From NCBI GenBank assembly GCA_003136795.1, contig PLDP01000035.1, positions 11,200 through 20,255 of the forward strand: 9,056 bases of DNA, read 5' to 3'. The position numbers and the translations under genes are program-made. This document shows, one piece after another, positions 1 through 5,527 of the stretch. The stretch is from Actinomycetota bacterium (GTDB lineage: Bacteria; Actinomycetota; Thermoleophilia; Gaiellales; Gaiellaceae). Under the pieces are notes generated by a model. It was not told the origin of the DNA, did not search any database, and worked only from the letters and a program-made list of their open reading frames with translations. The first letter of the stretch is position 1, and each line of letters starts with the position of its first letter.

Positions 1-362
1 CCGGTCGGGTCGCCGCCCTGGATCACGAAGCCCGGGACGATCCGGTGAAAGATCGTCTGGTCGAAGTAGCCCTTCCGCACGAGATTCACGAACGATGCCG
101 TCGTCTCCGGGGAGATCTTGACGGCGAGCCGGATCGTGAAATTGCCGCAGTTCGTGACCAGCGTGACGTCGTAGGTCTTCGACTGGTCGAGCCGTGCGGT
201 CGGCTTCGCCTCGCTTCTCGTCTCGCTCTTCGGGGGCGCGACCGCAACGCAGCCGTTTGCGTCGGTGGTCGTCGGCAGCGAGGTGGACTGCTTCGACCCG
301 CCGCCGCAGGCGGCGAGGGCGAGCACCACCGCGACTAGCGGCAGCCGGCGACCGAGTGCCAC
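1..362 (-). CDS. Lipoprotein peptidyl-prolyl cis-trans isomerase (cyclophilin type), 3' part missing
   Basis: Cyclophilin-type prolyl isomerase anchored as a lipoprotein outside the membrane, where it would help fold exported proteins. The gene reads leftward and runs off the window, so only the first 120 codons are present. Residues 5-18 are a short hydrophobic signal ending in a lipobox (LALAAC, lipidated Cys19). A Ser/Thr/Pro/Lys-rich linker follows to about residue 62, then the cyclophilin domain begins (TYDVTLVTNCGNFTIRL). The active-site segment FHRIVPGFVIQGGDP at 105-119 includes Arg107, equivalent to the catalytic Arg of human CypA, and Gln115. The GTG at 362 is chosen because it places the signal peptide at the N-terminus; no clear Shine-Dalgarno precedes it. 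It overlaps the end of the upstream transglycosylase gene by 28 bp, suggesting coupled translation. The family call is firm; the exact start is less so. Confidence 0.88.
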   Translation of the reverse strand, partial: MALGRRLPLVAVVLALAACGGGSKQSTSLPTTTDANGCVAVAPPKSETRSEAKPTARLDQSKTYDVTLVTNCGNFTIRLAVKISPETTASFVNLVRKGYFDQTIFHRIVPGFVIQGGDPT

Positions 363-907
363 AGTGCGTCGACGTTCGCGACATACCGCTCGACGTCGAT
401 CGTCGGGGCGCCGCCCGCGACGGTGACCGCGGTCGGCCCGGCGTTGTAGGCGGCGAGTGCGAGGTCGCTCGAGCCGAACCGATCGATCATCTGGCGCAGA
501 TACCGCGCTCCCGCGAGCACGTTGGAGCTCGGCTCGTCGATGTTCAGCGCGAGCGACTGCGCCGTCGCGGGCATCAGCTGCAAGAGGCCGCGCGCGCCGG
601 CGGTGGAATGTGCGTCGAGGCGCAGGTTCGACTCGACCTTGGCGACCGCGTAGAGCATCGCGGGCGGGATCGACGCATCGCGGGCTGCGGCCTCGAAGGC
701 GCTGCGCAGCGCTGCCGGGAACGGGCAGGCTGCGATGTGCGTGACGTGCGTGACGTGCGTGACGCGCGCGACGCTGACGCGTGGCGAGGACGCCGCGTTC
801 GCGACCGGTGTCGACACCGAAGTGCCCTGCAGCGCCGCGACCCAGCCGACGGCGACCGAGCCGACAATGCCGAGGAGCGCAATGCGCCGCTGTGTTTCCC
901 GCCCCAT
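335..907 (-). CDS. Lytic transglycosylase (SLT domain), exported
   Basis: Small peptidoglycan lytic transglycosylase of 190 aa that would cleave the MurNAc-GlcNAc bond outside the membrane. Residues 1-8 are polar and basic and 9-26 hydrophobic, forming a signal peptide or signal anchor. A linker with a Thr-His-Val repeat (50-58) follows. The SLT fold spans about 62-185: catalytic Glu92 in AKVESNL, the GARGLLQLMP motif at 104-113, and AYNAGP at 153-158, all in the spacing usual for the family. Cys61 and Cys189 flank the domain and could form a disulfide (inference). The ATG at 907 is preferred over an in-frame ATG at 973 because it begins a normal signal sequence and leaves a 13-nt gap after the FAD-subunit gene instead of an overlap. 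There is no good Shine-Dalgarno at either. Its presence behind a catabolic operon probably reflects read-through, not shared function. Confidence 0.87.
   Translation of the reverse strand: MGRETQRRIALLGIVGSVAVGWVAALQGTSVSTPVANAASSPRVSVARVTHVTHVTHIAACPFPAALRSAFEAAARDASIPPAMLYAVAKVESNLRLDAHSTAGARGLLQLMPATAQSLALNIDEPSSNVLAGARYLRQMIDRFGSSDLALAAYNAGPTAVTVAGGAPTIDVERYVANVDALWHSVAGCR
737..772. repeat. 9-bp tandem repeat inside the transglycosylase gene
   Basis: Three perfect head-to-tail copies of GTGCGTGAC (737-763) plus one degenerate copy (764-772, GCGCGCGAC). Since the unit is a multiple of three, the minus-strand gene stays in frame and encodes Thr-His-Val iterations in the linker between the signal sequence and the catalytic domain. 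Copy number could vary by slippage without breaking the gene. Confidence 0.85.
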
Positions 908-920
908 GGGAGCGAGGAGT

Positions 921-1754
921 CTAGCTCGCTTCGAGCGAGCTGACAGCCCGTTTGACGAGCGCCCTGGCCACATCGACCTTGTAGGCGTTCCGCGGCAGCG
1001 GTGTGGCGTCGTCGAGGCTCCCCTCCAGGAGCCACGGGATCGGGGCGACTCCGGCGAGCGCGACGCGGGTCTCGCCCTCCGTCCGGGCGGCTGCGACGCC
1101 GACGAGCGGGAACCCCCAGCTCTTCCGATCCATCGCCTTCAGGTAGACGGAGCGGTCGGTCTGCGGCAGCTCGACCGAGAGCAGCAGCTCGCCCGGCTCG
1201 AGCGTCGTCGTCCGCCGGTCGTCCTCTGATGGGAGCCGGTAGAGGTCGGCGACCGGCAGTTCGCGCCGGTTCGTTCGGAGCGTCGCGCCGAGCGCGACGA
1301 GCGCGGCGGCAACGTCGGACGGGTGCGCCGAGGCGCAGAAGCCGTTCTCGAAGATCGCGTGCTCCCGATGCTCGCCCTCTTGCGCGAAGCACTCCTCGCC
1401 AAAGCCGTCAGAAGTACGGTGGAGCCGGCAGGGCCACTTGAGGCGCCAGTACCAGCAGCGGGTCGACTGGAGCAGGTTCCCGCCGAGCGAGCCGACGTTC
1501 CGCAGCTGCGGGCTCGCGGCGAGGCGGCACGCCTCGCGCAAGGCGTCGGGGATCTGCGGGTCGCATTCGAGCTCGGCGAGCGTCGCGCCCGCACCGATCG
1601 TCGAGCCATCGATCCCGCGCGGCACGACGCCGCGGATGTCCACGAGCGTCTCGGCCTGGACGATCCCGCTGCGCAGGAGCGGCACGAGCTCCGTGCCGCC
1701 GTGCAGCGGCGTCCCGCCGTCGAGCTCGAGGCTAGATGCCCGCCGGAGCTCCAA
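921..1754 (-). CDS. Molybdenum hydroxylase FAD-binding (medium) subunit with predicted extra [4Fe-4S] site
   Basis: FAD-binding medium subunit (277 aa) of a xanthine dehydrogenase/aldehyde oxidase-type Mo-hydroxylase, passing electrons from the Fe-S subunit through FAD to an acceptor in the cytoplasm. FAD-binding signatures are LHGGTELVPLL (17-27) and NVGSLGGNLLQ (86-96). Four cysteines (C100, C109, C122, C140) lie in a segment beginning STRCWYWR and ending in GFCASAHPSD. This resembles the [4Fe-4S]-binding insert of E. coli PaoB and the 4-hydroxybenzoyl-CoA reductase beta subunit. The start is TTG at 1754: an in-frame TGA lies at 1766-1764 and AAGGAG (1764-1759) sits just ahead. It overlaps the Mo-subunit gene by 23 bp. 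The first helix before the GGT motif is about 8 residues shorter than usual in the family. Family certain; cluster inferred from cysteine spacing. Confidence 0.92.
   Translation of the reverse strand: MELRRASSLELDGGTPLHGGTELVPLLRSGIVQAETLVDIRGVVPRGIDGSTIGAGATLAELECDPQIPDALREACRLAASPQLRNVGSLGGNLLQSTRCWYWRLKWPCRLHRTSDGFGEECFAQEGEHREHAIFENGFCASAHPSDVAAALVALGATLRTNRRELPVADLYRLPSEDDRRTTTLEPGELLLSVELPQTDRSVYLKAMDRKSWGFPLVGVAAARTEGETRVALAGVAPIPWLLEGSLDDATPLPRNAYKVDVARALVKRAVSSLEAS
923..941 (-). other. Perfect hairpin at the FAD-subunit/transglycosylase junction
   Basis: Inverted repeat with 8-bp perfect arms, AGCTCGCT (923-930) and AGCGAGCT (934-941), and a 3-nt loop. It covers the last codons of the FAD-subunit gene and lies 15 nt before the transglycosylase ATG. 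There is no T-run after it on the minus strand, so it is not a typical intrinsic terminator. It could limit read-through, act as an mRNA processing or stability element, or be chance within coding sequence. Confidence 0.4.
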
Positions 1755-3936
1755 CCTTCTCCTTCAAAGCCGCCGCGCGCAGGGCGCGCAGCATCTCCTC
1801 GCGTGAGATCGGCAGCTCGTGCACCTCGGCGCCCGTCGCATCGCGGATCGCGTTCGAGATCGCCGCGGCCACGGGGACGATCGGCGGCTCGCCGAGCCCC
1901 TTCGAGCCGAGGTTCGTCAGCTGCATGTCCGGCTCGTCGATCAGCTCGCTGACGATCTCGGGCACGTCGGCGAACGTCGGGAGCTTGTAGGCATCGAGGC
2001 TCGTCGTGAGGATCTGGCCCGTGCGGGGATCGTGCAGCCGGTGCTCGGAGAGCGTGTGGCCGATCCCCTGGATGATCCCGCCCTCGATCTGGCTCGACGC
2101 CCCGAGCGGGTTGATCACGCGGCCGACGTCGTGCACGGCGGCGATCCGGTCGACCCAGATCTCGCCCGTCTCGACGTCGACGGCAACCTCCGCCACCTGC
2201 ACGCCGAAGGTGAGCACCTGCATGCCGGTGGGGTTCGGGCCGCGGCCGCCCTTGCCGAGGATCTGCGCGTCCTCGAGCAGGCCGACGATTTCCCCGAGCG
2301 GCGCGTCGGGTGTGCCGCGCTGCTCGGCGATCTCCTCGATCTGGCGCCGCGCGTCGGCGGCCGCCGCGCGCACGGCCGGCCCCATCGACGGCGTCGTCGA
2401 CGAGCCTGCCGAGATCGACGCGAACGGGCCGCGCGCCGAGTCGCCGAGTGAGACGGTGACGTGCGCGAGCGGAATGCCGAGCTCCTCTGCGGCGATTTGC
2501 GCCATCGCAGTGCGCGTGCCGGTGCCGATGTCCTGCATCGCCGTGACGACCGTGGCGCGGCCGTCCGCACCGACGCGCACCCAAGCGTAGCTCGGCGGGC
2601 CGCCGCCGCCGTACCAGATCTGCGACGCCATCCCGACGCCGCGCTTGACCGTCTCCGTCGAGCGCGCGCGCACCTCGTGGCGGCGCTCCCAGTGCGGCTC
2701 GGCGCGGCGGTAGCACTCCAGCAGGTTCTTGCTGCTGTAGGGGCGACCGTCTGCCGCGTCGTTCGTCGCGTAGTTGTGGCGGCGCAGCTCGAGCGGGTCG
2801 ATGTCGAGCTTTGCGGCGAGCACGTCGAGGAGCGACTCGAGCCCGAACGTCCCCTCGACGAACCCGGGCGCGCGAAACGCCTTCATCGGCGGCTGGTTGA
2901 TCTTCGCGGCCCACGTCGTCGTCTTCACGTTCTCGCACGCGTAGAGCATCTGCATCGGGCCTTCGACCGGCGAGGACCAGCCGCCCCAGCCCGTCGCGTT
3001 TACGTAGTCGCCGCCAAGCGCGGTCAGCGTCCCGTCGGCGCGCGCGCCGATCGTCAGCCGCTGGATCGTGGCGTTGCGGTTGCCCGAGGCGAGGTTCTCC
3101 TCGCGCCGCGTGAGCGCGCAGCGCACCGGGCGGTGCGTCCGCTTCGCAAGCTCGATGGCGATGAACGTGAAGTCGCCCGCTTCGTTCTTCGAGCCGAAGC
3201 CGCCACCCATGTAGTGGCAGACGACGCGCACCTTGTCGGGCGGCAAACCGAGGCTCGATGACACTTCGTCGCGGACGCCCCAGATGTACTGCGTCGAGAT
3301 GTAGACCTCGAGCGAGTCGCCGAGCCACTGCACCACGGCCTGGTGGGTCTCCATCGAGTTGTGCAGCACGACCTGCGTGCGGTACTCGCCGGTGACGACG
3401 ACGTCCGCCTCCGCGAGACCGCGTTCGAGGTCGCCGCGCTCACGCACCCGCGGCTCGCCGATCAACTCCCCGCGCGCAACGGCCTCGTCGGGGTCGATCA
3501 GCACCTCGAGCTGCTCGAAGTCGACCTCGATCGCGGCGAGGGCGGCGCGCGCCTGCGCGTACGTGTCGGCGCAGACGGCCGCGACCGCGACGCCCTGGAA
3601 CCCGCACTCCTCGACGAGCACGTCCAGCTCGCCCGGCCCGATCGCCGCGTGCACGCCCGGCAGCGCGAGCGCGGGAGCGAGGTCGATGCGCGCGACCCGC
3701 GCGTGCGCGTAGGGCGAGCGCAGCACGGCGGTGTGCAGCATTCCCGGCAGCTTCAGGTCGGCGGTGTAGACGGCTTCGCCGCGGGCCCGCTCGAGGCCGT
3801 CGATGCGCGTCGCCGGCCGCCCGACGATCTCGCGCGGGCCTGCCGGCCACTGCTCGAGCGCGTCCTCTTCGACGACGAGCCAGACCTCCTCGTACCGGCC
3901 TTCGACTTCCTTCTCGGTACGGATCAGTCTTGCCAC
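1732..3936 (-). CDS. Molybdenum hydroxylase molybdopterin-binding (large) subunit
   Basis: Catalytic Mo-cofactor subunit (734 aa) of a xanthine dehydrogenase-family hydroxylase, which adds water-derived oxygen to an aldehyde, N-heterocycle or aromatic carbon. The a/b hammerhead domain spans roughly 38-155 (VGRPATRIDGLERARGEAVY onward) and the Mo-binding domains about 165-725. Visible motifs are GGGFGSK (244-250), FRAPG (354-358), QDIGTGT (468-474) and GLGEPP (680-685), whose Glu683 matches the catalytic Glu of the family. FRAPG is the PaoC-like form; the AYxCSFR loop of form I CO dehydrogenase is absent, so this is not CoxL. An uncommon N-terminal stretch of about 35 residues (rich in Glu, Val, Trp) precedes the hammerhead. 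The start is GTG at 3936, with AGGAGG at 3952-3947, overlapping the [2Fe-2S] gene by 13 bp. The substrate cannot be assigned from sequence. Confidence 0.95.
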   Translation of the reverse strand: MARLIRTEKEVEGRYEEVWLVVEEDALEQWPAGPREIVGRPATRIDGLERARGEAVYTADLKLPGMLHTAVLRSPYAHARVARIDLAPALALPGVHAAIGPGELDVLVEECGFQGVAVAAVCADTYAQARAALAAIEVDFEQLEVLIDPDEAVARGELIGEPRVRERGDLERGLAEADVVVTGEYRTQVVLHNSMETHQAVVQWLGDSLEVYISTQYIWGVRDEVSSSLGLPPDKVRVVCHYMGGGFGSKNEAGDFTFIAIELAKRTHRPVRCALTRREENLASGNRNATIQRLTIGARADGTLTALGGDYVNATGWGGWSSPVEGPMQMLYACENVKTTTWAAKINQPPMKAFRAPGFVEGTFGLESLLDVLAAKLDIDPLELRRHNYATNDAADGRPYSSKNLLECYRRAEPHWERRHEVRARSTETVKRGVGMASQIWYGGGGPPSYAWVRVGADGRATVVTAMQDIGTGTRTAMAQIAAEELGIPLAHVTVSLGDSARGPFASISAGSSTTPSMGPAVRAAAADARRQIEEIAEQRGTPDAPLGEIVGLLEDAQILGKGGRGPNPTGMQVLTFGVQVAEVAVDVETGEIWVDRIAAVHDVGRVINPLGASSQIEGGIIQGIGHTLSEHRLHDPRTGQILTTSLDAYKLPTFADVPEIVSELIDEPDMQLTNLGSKGLGEPPIVPVAAAISNAIRDATGAEVHELPISREEMLRALRAAALKEKVGAPAGI

Positions 3937-4361
3937 GTGCGAATCGCCTCCTCGATCTTCGGGTACGCGCCGCAGCGGCAGAGGTTGCCCGCCATGGCGT
4001 GTCGGATCTCTTCGGTCGACGGCTTCGGCGTCGCATCGACGAGCGCGACGGCGCTGACGATCTGCCCCGGCGTGCAGAAGCCGCACTGCAGCGCGTCCTC
4101 CCGCACGAACGCGTGCACCATCGGATGGTCGCGCAGCCCTTCGATCGTCGTCACCTTCGCGTCGCCGACGGTGTGCACGAGCGTGATGCACGACAGCGTC
4201 GGCACGCCGTCGATGAGCACCGTGCAGGCGCCGCAGTGACCTTCGGCGCACGCGACCTTCGTGCCGGTGAGCGAGAGCTCGTCGCGGAGCGCCTCCGCGA
4301 GCGTCGTGCCGACCTCGGAGTGCACCTCGTAGACGTGGTCGTTGACGTCGAGCCTAGGCAG
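3924..4361 (-). CDS. Molybdenum hydroxylase [2Fe-2S] (small) subunit; start codon uncertain
   Basis: Small electron-transfer subunit carrying two [2Fe-2S] clusters. Counted from the GTG at 4325 (133 aa), the plant-ferredoxin-type cluster ligands are C26, C31, C34 and C46, and the second, helical cluster uses C81, C84 (CGFCTPG), C116 and C118 (LCRCG). The start is odd. Homology to the family clearly begins earlier, with RLDVNDHVYEVH forming the usual first beta hairpin. Yet in that frame, back to an in-frame TGA at about 4391-4393, there is no ATG, GTG or TTG before 4325. The coordinates given use a CTG at 4361 (145 aa), which overlaps the amidohydrolase stop; the conservative alternative is GTG 4325, losing the hairpin. 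The gene lies between the amidohydrolase and Mo-subunit genes and overlaps the latter by 13 bp. Family certain, N-terminus not. Confidence 0.9.
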   Translation of the reverse strand: MPRLDVNDHVYEVHSEVGTTLAEALRDELSLTGTKVACAEGHCGACTVLIDGVPTLSCITLVHTVGDAKVTTIEGLRDHPMVHAFVREDALQCGFCTPGQIVSAVALVDATPKPSTEEIRHAMAGNLCRCGAYPKIEEAIRTWQD

Positions 4362-5499
4362 CGGTGACCGCTTCGATGTCGGCGATGTGGATCAGCCGGT
4401 GGGTCAGCCGCATTTCGAGCCGTTGCTCGACCTCGTCCTCGATCGACGGCACGGTCGTCCAGAGGTCGCGCGCCGTCTCGAGCAGCTCGCGGATCTTGTC
4501 GACCTCGTCGGCATGGCCGTTGCGCTCGCCGCACGTGTTGATCGCGAGGCCGAGGACGCCCATCGTGTCGGGCTGCCTCGTCCAGAGCAGCGGTGTGGCC
4601 ATCGAGATGTACTGGTGGATGCGGGCGAGCTGCATCGGCTGGGTGAAGTCCTCGCTGCCGAGCGGTGTCGTCGGCTCGGGCAGCTCGTGGCCGTCGGCGA
4701 GCGCGTTCGCCGTCCCCGCGAGCAGCCCGCGGAGCTGGTCGTCCGAGTACCCGGCGTAGCGCGCGGTCTTGAGCGCGATCAGAAGCGACGAGGGCTGCTG
4801 CCCGTACGGGTAGTCGCTCGCGTAGACGACCTGCTCCGGCGGGATCAGGCGGTAGAAGTCGAGCAGGTCGATCGGGCTCCAGGTCGATGTGTCGAAGAGG
4901 ACGCCCTTGCGTCCGGCCATGCAGCGCGCGAGCTCGGCGAGGTCGGCAATGCCCGCGTGGGCGATGATCAGCGTCGCCTCCGGCCACCGGTCGACGAGCG
5001 CACGCAGTCCGTCGGCCACCGGCGGCAGGCCGCGCCCGCCGTGGATCAGGATCGGCACGCGGCGCTCCGCGGCGAGCTCGAACACCGGCCCGAGGCGCTC
5101 GTCGGTGGCGGTGAAGCCCTGCGCGCGCGGGTGCAGCTTGATCCCGCGCGCCCCTGCGTCGAGGCAGCGGCGCGCCTCGACGAGCGGCGATTCGTTCAGG
5201 TCGAGCCGTACGAACGGGATCAGGCGGCCCGCGCGGCGCTCGGCGAACGCGAGCGTGCGGTTGTTCGCCGCCGTGAAGCCGGGATGCCGGTCGTGCTCGT
5301 CGAGGCAGAACATGAACGCGCGCGAGATGCCGTATTTGGCCATCAGCGCCTCCAGCTGGTCGAAGTCGCCGACCATGCCGTCGAGGTCGTGGCCCAGGTG
5401 GAGGTGGGCATCGAAGATGTCGGCGCCCGTGGGCAGCAGCTTGTCCAGCTCGGCGTCGTAGCGCTCGATCAGCGCGAGCGCTCTGTCGTGCGGCTCCAC
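4354..5499 (-). CDS. Amidohydrolase family (Amidohydrolase_2-like) metal-dependent hydrolase
   Basis: TIM-barrel metal-dependent hydrolase or decarboxylase of 381 aa, cytoplasmic. Active-site residues in order: His32 and His34 (DAHLHLG), KLHP with Lys121 and His123, His153 (ILIHGG), His181 (IIAHAG) and Asp229 (YASDYPYG). This is the HxH...H...H...D pattern of the amidohydrolase 2 family, which includes ACMSD-like decarboxylases, 2-pyrone-4,6-dicarboxylate lactonase types and amidases. The barrel seems to end near residue 270; about 110 further residues form a mostly helical tail I do not recognise. The GTG at 5499 is the first possible start, since an in-frame TAG lies two codons upstream. 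It has no Shine-Dalgarno and a -10-like TAGGAT ends 7 nt before it, suggesting a leaderless message. As first gene of the Mo-hydroxylase run it probably acts on the same catabolic route. The substrate is unknown. Confidence 0.9.
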   Translation of the reverse strand: MEPHDRALALIERYDAELDKLLPTGADIFDAHLHLGHDLDGMVGDFDQLEALMAKYGISRAFMFCLDEHDRHPGFTAANNRTLAFAERRAGRLIPFVRLDLNESPLVEARRCLDAGARGIKLHPRAQGFTATDERLGPVFELAAERRVPILIHGGRGLPPVADGLRALVDRWPEATLIIAHAGIADLAELARCMAGRKGVLFDTSTWSPIDLLDFYRLIPPEQVVYASDYPYGQQPSSLLIALKTARYAGYSDDQLRGLLAGTANALADGHELPEPTTPLGSEDFTQPMQLARIHQYISMATPLLWTRQPDTMGVLGLAINTCGERNGHADEVDKIRELLETARDLWTTVPSIEDEVEQRLEMRLTHRLIHIADIEAVTAA

Positions 5500-5506
5500 C
5501 GGCTAG

Positions 5507-5512
5507 ATCCTA
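5507..5512 (-). promoter_or_regulatory. Candidate -10 element for the leftward amidohydrolase/Mo-hydroxylase operon
   Basis: On the minus strand TAGGAT occupies 5512-5507 and is followed after exactly 7 nt by the GTG start, which would put the transcription start at or next to the first codon. No convincing TTGACA-like -35 is seen at the expected distance, where the DNA already belongs to the peptidase gene (about 5530-5536). Leaderless transcripts with this geometry are common in actinobacteria. Confidence 0.4.
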
Positions 5513-5514
5513 GT

Positions 5515-5520
5515 TAGAGT
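5515..5520 (+). promoter_or_regulatory. Candidate -10 element for the M24 peptidase gene
   Basis: TAGAGT at 5515-5520 lies exactly 7 nt before the ATG at 5528, so transcription would start at the initiation codon (leaderless). No clear -35 is visible in the region overlapping the amidohydrolase start. The neighbouring AGGTG at 5522-5526 is too close to the ATG to serve as a normal Shine-Dalgarno. Confidence 0.4.
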
Positions 5521-5527
5521 CAGGTGC

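Noticed and set aside
194..943. Plus-strand open frames at the left end
   Set aside because: They lie opposite the cyclophilin and transglycosylase genes, which have signal sequences and catalytic motifs; the plus-strand products are Arg-rich and motif-free.
1139..3328. A 729-codon minus-strand open frame overlapping the Mo and FAD subunit genes
   Set aside because: Same strand but a shifted frame: its translation is low-complexity Arg/Ala/Gly, while the adjacent frame carries all the Mo-subunit motifs.
1732..3936. Form I CO dehydrogenase large subunit (CoxL)
   Set aside because: The AYxCSFR active-site loop is missing; the equivalent region reads KAFRAPG, the aldehyde/xanthine dehydrogenase-like form.
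5503..5513. CTAG-ATC-CTAG as a palindromic operator in the divergent gap
   Set aside because: Two short CTAG repeats 3 bp apart form only a weak dyad and coincide with the -10 candidates; there is not enough to call a regulator site.
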